The notes: generated from the sequence alone by a model not told the origin. A DNA stretch of 64,000 bases from Malaciobacter molluscorum LMG 25693 (GCF_003544935.1 NZ_CP032098.1:620001-684000), one strand, 5' to 3'; shown: positions 9,243 through 19,713, numbered from the stretch's first letter. A program made the numbers and translations.

Positions 9243-9911
9243 ATGAAGTTATTATTTGTAGAAGATGATGAATTACTAAGGAAGAGTTATAGTATATATT
9301 TAGAAGATCTTTTTGATGAAATAATAGAAGCTGAAAATGGCAAAGAAGGTTTATCTAAATATTATGAGCATAAACCTGACATAATTATGTTAGATATAAG
9401 TATGCCTCATATAAATGGTATGGATGTAGTAAAAGAGATTAGAAAAGAGAATAAAGATGTAACAATTATCATTCTTTCAGCTCATAGTGATAAAGCTTAT
9501 TTATTTGATGCAATTGAATTAAATATATTTAAATATTTAGTAAAACCATTACCAAGAAGTCTTTTTAAAGAGACTATCTTAAAAGCAATTGAAAATAAAG
9601 CTGATGATAATAATTTAAATTTTGTAAAACTCGTTGATAATTATGTTTGGGATAGTTTTAAAAAGGTGCTAAAAAAGGATAATCAAGAAGTTGATTTAAC
9701 TAAAAATGAGTATAAAATCATGTGTAAATTTTGTAAAGAAGATGTACATTATTTTACATTAATGGATCTTTTTAATTGTATTTATACATCAAATGAAGAG
9801 TATAGTGAAAATAAAATTATGATGATTTTAAAAAGATTTAGAAAAAAAACATCAACAAAAATTATAAAAAATATTTATGGAATGGGATATAAATTTAATA
9901 TAATAAAATAG
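9243..9911 (+). CDS. OmpR-family response regulator
   Basis: A 222-residue regulator. The receiver domain (1-115) has the acidic pair D8-D9, phospho-acceptor Asp51 in IIMLDISMP, the Ser/Thr position in ILSAHS, and the lysine in YLVKPLP. The C-terminal winged helix (about 125-222) ends with the strand IYGMGYKFN expected of OmpR-type DNA-binding domains. It follows the kinase gene by 4 nt and is its probable partner. Targets are unknown; neighbours upstream include a lipoprotein and, convergently, an RND pump. Confidence 0.9.
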   Translation: MKLLFVEDDELLRKSYSIYLEDLFDEIIEAENGKEGLSKYYEHKPDIIMLDISMPHINGMDVVKEIRKENKDVTIIILSAHSDKAYLFDAIELNIFKYLVKPLPRSLFKETILKAIENKADDNNLNFVKLVDNYVWDSFKKVLKKDNQEVDLTKNEYKIMCKFCKEDVHYFTLMDLFNCIYTSNEEYSENKIMMILKRFRKKTSTKIIKNIYGMGYKFNIIK

Positions 9912-9933
9912 ATGAAAATCTATTCTATTTTAT
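9903..9933. terminator. Bidirectional hairpin between convergent genes
   Basis: Perfect 9-bp stem ATAAAATAG / CTATTTTAT with a 13-nt loop that can itself pair (ATCTAT with ATAGAT). It covers the stop codons of the response regulator (plus strand) and the RND gene (minus strand). It is AT-rich, so a weak terminator. Confidence 0.5.
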
Positions 9934-12900
9934 GTGATATTGTATATAAAACAGGTAAATATACAAGATTAAGTATTGTTCCCCAAGCTAAACCAAAACC
10001 AAGTGCTATTGCAATTGGTTGAAAAATTACAGCTTGGCCTGTTGGAAAAAATATTAGTGAACTCATTCCTATTAAAGTTGTTATACTAGTAAGAATTATT
10101 GGTCTAAATCTTTTTTCTGCTCTATAAAATATTTCTTTTAAAGTTTTTGCTTTTTTTAAATATGTCATCATGATTATTCCATCATTTATAACAACTCCAG
10201 CAAGACCTAAGGCTCCAATCATTGAAGGCATTGATAAATTTAATCCCATAATCTTGTGACCTATTAATACTCCTAAAATAGAAAAAGGAATAATACTCAT
10301 AAGTATAAATGTGTCTCTAAAAGAGTTAAATAAATAAAGCATAGAGATCATTATTAGAAGAAGTGCTAATGCTGTAGCAAATAACATATCATGTTTTAAA
10401 CTTTTTTTCTTTTCTGCTTCACCTTTGAAAGTTAGTTTTACATCTTGTTGTCTTATTTCATTAAGAGTTGGAGCTAATCTGTCTAGAACTTCTGTTGCAG
10501 TGATTATATCTGGATTTACATTTGCATAAATATAGAAGTTTTTTACTGCTCTATCTTTAGTGAGTTGTTCAAATGATCTTATCATATTAAAATCTGCAAC
10601 TTCATATAATCTTACGTAAGTGCCATTTGATAATGGGACTTCAATATTTCTAAAGTTTTCATAACTGTCTTTATTAATACTTTGGATTTTTATATCAAGC
10701 ATCTCTTTTTCATCAAAAGAAACTGCTTTCTTTTTTTCTAAATACAAATTTGATAAGTAAGAACCCAAAAAGTGTTCAGTTAAACCTAATTTCTCACCAT
10801 ATTCATTTACTTTTAATTTTATCTCATCAATTCCAAATTTTAAAGAATTTGATGTAGATACTACACCATTCATATTTTTAATTTCATTTGTAAGTTTTTC
10901 TACATTTTTTATAATTTTTTGATTGTCATTTGATATTAGACCTATCTTAATATCTGATTTTACTGGACCAACTTTTTTTTCTAATACTATTAATTCATTT
11001 AAATTATATTTTTCTTTATAGTTTTGTTTTTCTAAATATTTTTTTAGTTTTTGTGCGATTTTTTTTGATTTTTCAGTTCTTGTTCTGCCTTCTTTATCAT
11101 AATAGAATGTTAAATAAGGTGTGATATATTTATCTAAAAAATTCATTTGTTTTAGTTTTTGAAGTTCAACAGTCATATACATTACATATGGAAAATTTTC
11201 TGTATTGCTTCCTGCATCTTTTCTATATCCTGCAACTGAATCAATACTTCTTATAAAAAAATCATCTTTTTTCTTAATTAAGTCAGCTTCAATTTTTTGA
11301 ACTATTGCAAATGCATCTTCAAGTTTTGTATTTTCATTCGCCTTGAAAGATATTTTAATATCTGTTGCATCAAACTTTGGAAACATTTGAAATCTTGATT
11401 CTTTTATTTCTAAAATAGTAGCAAGTGGAACTAATATTACAAAAAGAATCAAAAAAGTTTTTTTCCATCTCATAAAAAAGTGAATTATTTCATTGTATAT
11501 TTTATTTGGTATTCTCCAAGATGTAACTTTTGCACCACTTTTTAAAGTGTGAGCTGCATGTATGGGAAGAAATATAAATGATTCAATTAATGATGCAACC
11601 AAAAGTGCACTTAATGCAATAGGGATTAGTTTCATAACTTCGCCCATAGTACCACTAATCATTAAAATAGGTAAAAATGAAAATAGTGTTGTAATTGAAG
11701 CAATTGTTACTGGTTTTACCATCTCTTTTGCACCCATAATTGCTGCTTCTTTAGTAGAATATCCTTCTTCAATATGTTGTTGAATATTTTCACTTACAAC
11801 AATTGCATCATCAACAACTATACCAATTGCTATTAAAACACCAACCAATGAAATCATATTTATTGTATATCCGAAAACATACATATAAATTATTGCAATT
11901 ACAAAAGAAGTAGGAATTCCAATAGCAATAATAAAAGACATTCGTAAATTGATTAAAAGAGCAACAAGTAAAGTTATTAATAAAATACCAAGTAGGATAT
12001 TTGATATTACTATATTTAGTCTATCTTGAATTCTTTCACTATTATCATCACCAATTGATATTTTTATATCTTTATTTTTTTTATTTAATTTTTCAAGTAG
12101 CATTTTCATATCTCTTGAAATTTTTAATGCATCAGATGTTTCTGTTTGTTCAACTGCCAAAGATAAAGCATTCTCTCCATTAAAAGAATAAAGAGTTGAT
12201 GAATCTTCATACCTTTTTCTTATTTTTGCTATATCTTTTAAATATATTGTTTTACCATCGATTTTTACTAAAATATTTTCAAAATCTTTACCATTTTTTG
12301 CACCATTATATGTAGATAAATAAAAATGTTTTTTGTTGCCTTCAATTTTTCCAATAGGAAAAATATAAGAAAGGTTTGAAATTACATTAAATACATCGCT
12401 TTTATTTAAATCTAATGCCTCTATTTTTCTATCATCAAGTAAAACCTCAAAATATTTATCAGAATCTCCATAAATAGTTACATTACTTACACCATTAATT
12501 CCTAAAATCGCACTTTTTAGATCATCTGCAAAGGGCTTTAAATCATCTAAAGTATATTTCTTAGATGTTAATGTTATATCAATTAATTTTTTATATCTTT
12601 CAACAACTTTTACACTAGGTTCATCCATATCACTTGGCAGATCTGTTTTTGTAAGAGTAATAATATCTTTTACTTTATCTGAAATGTTATATCTATTTTC
12701 ACCTTTTTTTAACTCTAATATGATAGTGAATTTACCTGGACTAATTACTGTATTTATCTCTTTTAATCCATCAAGATTTTTTAGTTTATCTTCAATTTCT
12801 GTTACAGCCATTTTATCTAAAATATCAACACTAGCACCATTGTAAGAACCATTGATTGAAATCATATCTAATTCAAAGTTAGGGAAAATCTCTTTTGCAG

Positions 12901-13000
12901 TTTTTGTATATGAATATATTCCTATTATAAATATTAGAAAAAAAAGCGTATAATTCATACGTGAATTTTCTACAAAAAATCTCAAAAACTTTTCAAACAT
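9920..13000 (-). CDS. RND efflux permease (HAE-type)
   Basis: A 1026-residue inner-membrane proton-driven pump of the AcrB/MexB superfamily. It has two repeats of a membrane block plus large periplasmic loop. The first block carries GIVVDDAIVVSEN, with the two adjacent aspartates used for proton relay in AcrB; the second carries GLAGVVINDGIIMM. The N-terminus MFEKFLRFFVENSRMNY matches the second RND pump of this window at 37689. It is the last gene of a minus-strand operon, response regulator then histidine kinase then pump, with a 10-nt gap after the kinase. No adaptor or TolC gene is next to it, so it must borrow partners or act without them. Substrate unknown. Confidence 0.9.
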   Translation of the reverse strand: MFEKFLRFFVENSRMNYTLFFLIFIIGIYSYTKTAKEIFPNFELDMISINGSYNGASVDILDKMAVTEIEDKLKNLDGLKEINTVISPGKFTIILELKKGENRYNISDKVKDIITLTKTDLPSDMDEPSVKVVERYKKLIDITLTSKKYTLDDLKPFADDLKSAILGINGVSNVTIYGDSDKYFEVLLDDRKIEALDLNKSDVFNVISNLSYIFPIGKIEGNKKHFYLSTYNGAKNGKDFENILVKIDGKTIYLKDIAKIRKRYEDSSTLYSFNGENALSLAVEQTETSDALKISRDMKMLLEKLNKKNKDIKISIGDDNSERIQDRLNIVISNILLGILLITLLVALLINLRMSFIIAIGIPTSFVIAIIYMYVFGYTINMISLVGVLIAIGIVVDDAIVVSENIQQHIEEGYSTKEAAIMGAKEMVKPVTIASITTLFSFLPILMISGTMGEVMKLIPIALSALLVASLIESFIFLPIHAAHTLKSGAKVTSWRIPNKIYNEIIHFFMRWKKTFLILFVILVPLATILEIKESRFQMFPKFDATDIKISFKANENTKLEDAFAIVQKIEADLIKKKDDFFIRSIDSVAGYRKDAGSNTENFPYVMYMTVELQKLKQMNFLDKYITPYLTFYYDKEGRTRTEKSKKIAQKLKKYLEKQNYKEKYNLNELIVLEKKVGPVKSDIKIGLISNDNQKIIKNVEKLTNEIKNMNGVVSTSNSLKFGIDEIKLKVNEYGEKLGLTEHFLGSYLSNLYLEKKKAVSFDEKEMLDIKIQSINKDSYENFRNIEVPLSNGTYVRLYEVADFNMIRSFEQLTKDRAVKNFYIYANVNPDIITATEVLDRLAPTLNEIRQQDVKLTFKGEAEKKKSLKHDMLFATALALLLIMISMLYLFNSFRDTFILMSIIPFSILGVLIGHKIMGLNLSMPSMIGALGLAGVVINDGIIMMTYLKKAKTLKEIFYRAEKRFRPIILTSITTLIGMSSLIFFPTGQAVIFQPIAIALGFGLAWGTILNLVYLPVLYTISHKIE

Positions 13001-13010
13001 TAAATCCCTT

Positions 13011-14912
13011 TTATCTATTATCTTTGTTAGCTTTTTTTGGAAAAACTATTGTAAATACAGCACCATCTTTTGTATTTGATATTGAAATTGTACCATTTAA
13101 TCTATTTTCAACTAATCTTTTAGTTAATGCTAATCCTATGCCACTACCATTTTTACCTTTTAATGAGTAGTCAATTTTATATAAATTTTCAAAATTATCT
13201 ATTTTAATTCCACCTGCATTATCTTCTATTGTTAAATAAATTTCATTATTAGACTCTTTTAAAGTAATAAAAATTTTATTATTATTATTTAAATTCTTAG
13301 AATGTTCATCTATTGCATTTTCAATTATTACCATTATTGAATTTGTTAAGCTTGTTTTATATCCTTCATATGTAAAAGATTCTAACTGTTTTATTATAGT
13401 AATATTATTTTGTTCAATCTTAGTATTTAAAAGTCTTAAAACAGATTCTATCTCATCTTTTATAAGAAACTTTTCTTTTTGAGTTGGATTTGAATAGAAG
13501 TTATAAATATCATCCATTGTATTGTTTAAAAATTTTATACTATCTTCAATTTTTGGAAATGTTTCAAGAAATGTTTCTTCAAAATTTTTTTTATCTAATG
13601 AGTGCATTGCTTTTAATAATAAAACTTCTGAGCCAAGTTGTGAAATAGGTGTTTTCCATTGGTGAACTAAATCTGCAATATTTTGTCCCATTGTTGTAAA
13701 TCTTGCTTGAGATATTATTAGTTGTTCATTTTGTTTATTTTCATTTTCTATCAATTTTACTTTTGTAAATAGTGCAAGAGATATAAAAATTACATCAAGA
13801 ATAATACCTAAAGGAATGATCACCCACATATGTGAAATTGGTTCTAAATATCCTATATTTACAAATACTCCATAAAAAATTAAAAATAAAAATGAAAACT
13901 GCCCTAAAAAATAGTATAAAGAACCAGATAATTTTTTATATATTGCCCATAAAGATACAATAAATAGTGTAGGAATTGTAACAAGAGTAATTAAATCAGT
14001 ATATTTTGTATATAATTTAAATTCATCATATTTTAGTACAGATAGAAAAAATAATCCACATATTAAATTTAAAATTATTAGAAATAGTAAAATTTTATAA
14101 ATAAAACTATTTTTAGATGGTTTAAAAAAAGTAAGAGGAAATAATAAAGTGAAGATTTGTGCTGTAAAGCCTAATGTCCAGTTTAAGTTATCTATCCATA
14201 AAATATTTAGATAATTAAAAAACTGATAGTAAAAACCACTTATTTTAAATTGATATAATACAAGAAAAAAAGATAAGCATATATAAACTAAAAAGTAGTT
14301 TTCTTTTATTGTTAAATATACTGCAAAATTATATAAAATTAGAGCAATTATAATACCTGTGAAAATTCCCCATGCAATTGTTTCAATTGTTACAGAGTTT
14401 ATAAAGTTATATTGATCATAAATTTTCCAATATGTAGAGATACTTGTATAACTTTTATACATTGTATAAATTGTATATGTAGTATTTCTTTCTAAAAGTA
14501 ATTTATATGTACTTTTTCTTATTTTTAAGTCTCTATCTTTTATTGATCTATTATCTCCTAGTTCTATTTTTCTATATGGAGTATTATTCTTAAAAATATA
14601 TACATCTATTATATCTAATAATGGTCTGTTGTTTTCAAAAAATAGACTTTTATTTGATGAAGATAAATTTTTTATATTAACTTTTGTCCAAATATTATTT
14701 TTTGAAGCTTTAAAATTTGTTCTTTTTATTTTTTTTAATGTGTTTATTTTTGCTATATCATCAATTGTTAAAGTTGCTGTTTTATCTATAAAAGTTGATT
14801 GATAGTTCGTAAATGTTAAGTTAGAAAACTCTGTTTTATCATCTATTATTAAGGTATTTGCAAATAATATATGTATAAATATGAATATAAATATAAATAT
14901 TTTTTTTATCAT
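13011..14912 (-). CDS. 7TMR-DISM sensor histidine kinase
   Basis: A 633-residue membrane sensor kinase. Layout: signal peptide (MIKKIFIFIFIFIHILFA), periplasmic 7TMR-DISMED2 domain (about 20-165), seven helices (about 170-380), a HisKA-like region with His417 in LVHQWKTP, and an HATPase domain with ENAIDEHS, DNAGGI and GSGIGLALTKR. Such domains sense extracellular ligands, often carbohydrates or small acids. It overlaps the upstream response regulator by 4 nt and is followed by an RND pump, so control of efflux is plausible. Same design and length as the kinase at 7337. Confidence 0.9.
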   Translation of the reverse strand: MIKKIFIFIFIFIHILFANTLIIDDKTEFSNLTFTNYQSTFIDKTATLTIDDIAKINTLKKIKRTNFKASKNNIWTKVNIKNLSSSNKSLFFENNRPLLDIIDVYIFKNNTPYRKIELGDNRSIKDRDLKIRKSTYKLLLERNTTYTIYTMYKSYTSISTYWKIYDQYNFINSVTIETIAWGIFTGIIIALILYNFAVYLTIKENYFLVYICLSFFLVLYQFKISGFYYQFFNYLNILWIDNLNWTLGFTAQIFTLLFPLTFFKPSKNSFIYKILLFLIILNLICGLFFLSVLKYDEFKLYTKYTDLITLVTIPTLFIVSLWAIYKKLSGSLYYFLGQFSFLFLIFYGVFVNIGYLEPISHMWVIIPLGIILDVIFISLALFTKVKLIENENKQNEQLIISQARFTTMGQNIADLVHQWKTPISQLGSEVLLLKAMHSLDKKNFEETFLETFPKIEDSIKFLNNTMDDIYNFYSNPTQKEKFLIKDEIESVLRLLNTKIEQNNITIIKQLESFTYEGYKTSLTNSIMVIIENAIDEHSKNLNNNNKIFITLKESNNEIYLTIEDNAGGIKIDNFENLYKIDYSLKGKNGSGIGLALTKRLVENRLNGTISISNTKDGAVFTIVFPKKANKDNR

Positions 14913-15592
14913 GTTCTTACTTCAAGTTTGTAGCCAAAATTTCTATAGTTTATAATCAAATCTTTTCCTACTTTTTTTCTTAGTCTATAAATAATATTTT
15001 TTAATGTATTATCATTTATATAATCTTCGCTTTTTATTAATGATGCAATTTCATCTTTTGAAATTAATTGATTTTTTTTATTTATAAAATGTTCTAATAT
15101 TGTAATCTCTATTTTACTTAAAATTACTTCATTCTCTTCTATTAATAATTTCTTTGTTTTAAAGTTATAATTTAATTTACTATCAATTACAAATTTGATT
15201 AAATTATTTTTTTCTGAGTTTATCTTACAAAGGTTTAATGTTTCTAGTAATTCTTCATATTTTACAGGTTTTTCTAAATATTTAGTAAGATTAAGAGGAA
15301 TACATTTTAAAAGTTTATCTTTATCTGTATAGTTACTCATAATTACAATTGGAGTTTTTTCACATATTTGCCTGATCTTTTTTGTTAGTTCATATCCATC
15401 CATTATAGGCATTTTATAATCAGTTAAAATTATATTAGGTTTAAATTTATAAAAAATATCTAATGCCTCTTTTCCATTTTTGCATGTATATACATCATCA
15501 TATAATAAATTTAATATTCTATTTGTATTTTCCCTTATTTTATCATCATCTTCCACATATAATATTGATAAATTGCAAAAATGTTTACTCAA
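14909..15592 (-). CDS. OmpR-family response regulator
   Basis: A 227-residue regulator. Receiver domain with acidic cluster D15-D17, phospho-acceptor Asp58 in IILTDYKMP, and the lysine in YLEKPVK. The winged-helix domain ends in YRNFGYKLEV. It is first in the operon regulator-kinase-RND and is divergent from the two-partner-secretion exoprotein gene across 161 nt, where a direct repeat typical of OmpR-type sites is present (15696-15713). It is a candidate regulator of both the pump and the adhesin; that is inference. Confidence 0.9.
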   Translation of the reverse strand: MSKHFCNLSILYVEDDDKIRENTNRILNLLYDDVYTCKNGKEALDIFYKFKPNIILTDYKMPIMDGYELTKKIRQICEKTPIVIMSNYTDKDKLLKCIPLNLTKYLEKPVKYEELLETLNLCKINSEKNNLIKFVIDSKLNYNFKTKKLLIEENEVILSKIEITILEHFINKKNQLISKDEIASLIKSEDYINDNTLKNIIYRLRKKVGKDLIINYRNFGYKLEVRT

Positions 15593-15695
15593 AATATCTC
15601 CTAAAAGTGTCGTTTGTATAATATTATAAAAATTACAATTATAACTAAATTTAATTATAAAATTAGTATTTAATATATTTTAAAAAGTGTCATGT

Positions 15696-15713
15696 GACTT
15701 TCCTATGACTTTT
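15696..15713. promoter_or_regulatory. Direct repeat TGACTTT, candidate response-regulator site
   Basis: Two exact copies of TGACTTT (15696-15702 and 15707-15713) whose starts are 11 nt apart, one helical turn, as in OmpR/PhoB-type operators. They lie in the divergent region between an OmpR-family regulator and the exoprotein gene, about 40 nt before the exoprotein start. A second small repeat, AAAAGTGTC, occurs at each end of the same region (about 15603 and 15684). Confidence 0.4.
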
Positions 15714-15753
15714 CTTTTATATAATAAACTTATAATGCATAAAGGAAAGATAA

Positions 15754-18052
15754 ATGAAAAGATTGATTGATTATAAATCAAGATTTAAAATCTTAAAAGG
15801 TGGAAAAATAAGTTTAGTTGTAAGTAATTTACTTACTGCTTCAACACTTTTAAATGCTGCTCCATCAGGTGGAGTTGTTACTAGTGGTAGTGCAAATATC
15901 TCTACAAGTGGTAATACTACAAATATTACACAAAATACAAATAAAGTTACAATAAATTGGAATAAGTTTAATATAGCATCAAATGAGACTGTAAATTTTA
16001 AACAACCAAATGCTTCTTCTATTGCTTTAAATAGAGTTGTTGGAAATGAAAAATCTATAATCAATGGTGCTTTAAACGCAAATGGACAAGTTTGGCTTTT
16101 AAATTCAAATGGAATCTTATTTGGTAAAAGTGCAAAAATCAATACTGCTGGGTTTTTAGGAACTACAAAAGAGTTAAGTGATAGTGATTTTAATGCAGGT
16201 AATTATAACTTTAAAGGTGATTCACAAGAATCAGTTATAAATCTAGGTGAAATTCAATCTGCTGATAATTCATATGTTGCATTACTTGCAAAAAATGTAG
16301 AAAATGGTGGAACAATAAAAGTTGTAAAAGGTAAAGTTCATTTAGTTGGTGCAGATGATGTATCAATAAATCTAAATGGAAACTCACTTGTAAACTTAAA
16401 AGTAAACAAAGGTGTACTTGATAGTTTAGTTAAAAATAGTGGAGCAGTATATGCAAAAGGTGGAGAGATTTACTTAACTACAAATGCAGTAGATGAATTA
16501 TTAAAAGGTGTAGTAAATATTTAGAAGCTAACTCTTTTGAAGATTTTAAAGGGAAAGTTGCACTCTCTTCTATTTGTGGTGAGATTGTGAACTCTGGTTT
16601 AATTAAAGTTTCTTCTTTAGAGTCTAAAGCAGGGAAAATAACTTTACAAGCAGATAAAATTACACTAGAAAATAGCACTATTTTAGATGCAAGTGGTGCT
16701 ACACAAGGTGGAGAAATTTATGTAGGTGGCGGTTTCCAAGGTAAAGATAATACTTTATATAATGCTTTTGATGTTCAAGTTGATAATGGCGCATTTATAG
16801 ATGCAAGTGCTACATCAATAGGAGATGCAGGTCAAATTGTATTTTGGTCAGATAAATTGATGAGATTTGCAGGTTTAATAAAAGCAACTGGTGGGAATAT
16901 CTCTGGAGATGGAGGAGAAGTTGAAGTTTCAGGTAAAGAAAGACTTTGGTTTTTAGGAAAAACAGATTTGATTTCATCAAATGGGAAAAATGGTTCTTTA
17001 CTTCTTGATCCTGGAACAATAACTATAGTTGATGGTTCTTCTGGTCAAACAGGTACTCCTTCAGATTGGTCAGATAATAATATATATGGAAGTTATGTTA
17101 TTCCTGAAACTGTATTAGAAAGCTTAACGGGTGATGTAGTCTTAACTGCAAATACCGATATAATAATTGAAGATTTAAGTGATAATGAATTAACTTTATC
17201 TGCAAGTAATATGTACTTTTATTCAAATGATGAAACAAGTCCTACTTCTGCTGGTGGAATTTTGATGAAAGATATAAATGATACTATTTTCTTAAATCAA
17301 GGCTCTGGTCATGAACTTGTTTTTCAAGGAGGAAATATCTCATCTGCGCCTGAAAGTGCATCTATATATCTTGGAAATATAAAAACATCAGGTGCAAATG
17401 TAATTTTTAATACAAAAAGAAGTATGGCTGCAACACCTATTAAAGTAAAAGGAACAGTTTTTACAAATGGAGGAGATATTACTGCTGAAGCTGGAACTAG
17501 ATTTGGAATAAATAATTCAGATGTAGTGGATATTTATTTTGATGGTTTGGTGAAAACATCTGGTGGTGATTTTACAAGTGATATGACAGGTGATGTTTAT
17601 ATGAATGGCGGTTTAGATGTAGGTAGTGGAAGTGCAAATATTGCTGGAAACAGTGTAAATGTAAATATAATAAAAAGTCCTTCAAATATAACTACAAATA
17701 ATAAAACTTTGGAAATTGAAAAAATTATTACACCAATTTCAAACGAACAAGCAATTATCAAAAATAATATTAAAACAAACATCAAAAACAATATGACTAT
17801 TCCAAATGAGTTTAAAAGAACAGAAGTTAATGTTGTTCAACTCCTTCAAATGACACAACAACAAAACTAGTTTCATTAAGTTCTTTAAAACAATCAAAAT
17901 CAAATGGTGATTCAACATCTACTACAAATAGTGATGTAGTTGTTCCATTAGGACAAAACTCAATTATTAATTTAGTAAATGGTGGTGTTAACTTACCATC
18001 AGGAGTAGAACAACAATTCTTTGTAGCAAGTCAAGAAAAAGGAAATAACTAA
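15754..18052 (+). pseudogene. Two-partner-secretion exoprotein (TpsA/filamentous haemagglutinin type), two frameshifts
   Basis: A TpsA-type surface protein split over three frames. Segment 1 (15754-16524, 256 residues) has an extended signal region and the TPS secretion domain with NANGQVWLLNSNGILFG, the counterpart of the NPNGI motif. Segment 2 (to 17870) continues from YLEANSFEDF at 16518 in the next frame and carries GDGGEVEVSGKE and SLLLDPGTIT, typical of these exoproteins. Segment 3 (about 17855-18052) adds the tail LVNGGVNLPSGVEQQFF, and its stop overlaps the tpsB start. Both breaks are -1 shifts. Restored length is about 765 residues, short for the family. Expression, if intact, would give a secreted beta-helix adhesin. 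Either a decayed gene or sequence errors. Confidence 0.8.
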
Positions 18053-19692
18053 TGAAAAAAATCATAGCATTATCAGCAATAACAACATCACTACTATTTG
18101 CAGCAGCTCCAAATAGTAGTAGCATTCAAAATCAATTGGAAAAACCAAAAAATTTACCAAAAAAATCAACTCCATTAGTTGAATTAAAAGGTGCAAAAAA
18201 ATATAAAGCACTAATGCAAAATGAAAGTACAAAAAAAATCTTTGTAAAAGAGTTTAAAATTACAGGCGCAATTCATATAAAAGAAGAAAAATTAAAAGCT
18301 TTAATTAAAAGCTATGAAAACAAAGAGTTAACTTTTGCACAGATTCAAGAAGTAGCAAGTATTATTACTAAAGAGTATAGAAAAGAGGGATACTTTGTTG
18401 CAAGAGCTTATATTCCTGTACAAACTATACAAAATGATGTAATTGAAATTGCAATTATTGAAGGTAATTATGGAGAGTTTAAACTAAAAAATAACTCATT
18501 AGTTAAAGATAGTATTGTAAAAGGTATGCTTGATAATATCAAAGAAGCAAATATTATTAGTACAGATACTTTAGAAAGGGCTATGCTTATTATAAATGAC
18601 ACTCCTGGTGTAGTTGTAAGTAAAGCAGAAGTAACGCCAGGAAGTAAAGTAGGTACAAGTGATTTTCTTATTGAAACTACACCATCTTCTAGATTTGATG
18701 GATATGTAGTTGCAGACAATTATGGAAGTAGATATACAGGTAAAAGTAGATTATTAACTCAAGTTAATATAAATTCACCTTTTAATATAGGTGATCAAAT
18801 AAGTTTAAGTTCTTTAGTCTCAAATCATGGTAATTTAAAAAATTATAATCTTGCATATAATTTTCCTTTAGCTTCAAATGGTTTAAGAGGTGAGTTTGCA
18901 TATTCACATACAAAATATAATTTAGTTGAAGAGTATGAAGAGTTAGATGCACATGGACAATCTAATATTTTTGATTTTAAAATTAAATATCCCCTAATTA
19001 AATCAAGAGTTGAAAATCTAGATGTACAACTTAAATTTTCAAATAAAAACTTTGATGACCACGTAAATGGAAATCAAACAGCAAATAAAAATATAAAATC
19101 ACTTACAGCTTCACTATTTTATTCTAAAGATTTTGTTTTATTTGATAGACCAAGTTATATTACAAGTGGATTTAATCTTACAACTGGTAGATTAAAAAAT
19201 GAAAATTCAAATCTTTATGATGGAAGATATAATAAAGTTGATTTTTATGTAAATAATACTATTTCATTAGCTGACACATATAGTTTAACAACTGGTGTAA
19301 CTGCACAAAAAGTTCTAGGTGGAAAAAATCTAGATGGAAGTGAAGATATGAGTTTAGGTGGAGCATATGCAGTTAAATTTTATCCAGATAGTGAACAAAG
19401 TGCAGAAAATGGGTATATTTTTAATATTGAGCTATTTAAACAGTTACAACCAATAAATTCTTATACACATAGAGTAAGTTTTTTTTATGATATTGGAAAT
19501 GTTTATATGGAGGATGCTTCAACTGATACGACTTTTGATAGAAGAACTTTACAAGATGTAGGTCTTGGATATTATGCAAATTATAAAGACTTTTTTGCAA
19601 GAGTAAATTTAGCTTACAATATGAATCATGAAGTAACAGCTGAACCAAACTATAATAGTAAAATATTATTTCAAGCAGGATGGGTATTTTAA
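18052..19692 (+). CDS. TpsB outer-membrane transporter (FhaC/ShlB family)
   Basis: A 546-residue outer-membrane protein that exports and folds its TpsA partner without ATP. It has a signal peptide (to about residue 19, LLFAAA), a proline/lysine-rich linker, POTRA-like domains (about 62-210, starting FVKEFKITGAIHI and including YFVARAYIPVQ), and a C-terminal 16-strand-type barrel ending in phenylalanine (FQAGWVF). The start codon overlaps the last codon of the exoprotein tail (TAATG), so the two are translationally coupled. The gene is intact although the exoprotein is broken. Confidence 0.9.
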   Translation: MKKIIALSAITTSLLFAAAPNSSSIQNQLEKPKNLPKKSTPLVELKGAKKYKALMQNESTKKIFVKEFKITGAIHIKEEKLKALIKSYENKELTFAQIQEVASIITKEYRKEGYFVARAYIPVQTIQNDVIEIAIIEGNYGEFKLKNNSLVKDSIVKGMLDNIKEANIISTDTLERAMLIINDTPGVVVSKAEVTPGSKVGTSDFLIETTPSSRFDGYVVADNYGSRYTGKSRLLTQVNINSPFNIGDQISLSSLVSNHGNLKNYNLAYNFPLASNGLRGEFAYSHTKYNLVEEYEELDAHGQSNIFDFKIKYPLIKSRVENLDVQLKFSNKNFDDHVNGNQTANKNIKSLTASLFYSKDFVLFDRPSYITSGFNLTTGRLKNENSNLYDGRYNKVDFYVNNTISLADTYSLTTGVTAQKVLGGKNLDGSEDMSLGGAYAVKFYPDSEQSAENGYIFNIELFKQLQPINSYTHRVSFFYDIGNVYMEDASTDTTFDRRTLQDVGLGYYANYKDFFARVNLAYNMNHEVTAEPNYNSKILFQAGWVF

Positions 19693-19713
19693 TACCCTTG
19701 CTTGATAAGATTA

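Noticed and set aside
16510-16530. Programmed -1 ribosomal frameshifting in the exoprotein gene
   Set aside because: Neither break site has an X-XXY-YYZ slippery heptamer in the zero frame, and no strong downstream hairpin was seen.
15754-18052. LapG-type TAAG/PAAG cleavage site and C-terminal cysteine hook in the exoprotein
   Set aside because: None of the three restored segments contains an AAG tripeptide, and only one cysteine (in SSICGE) is present.
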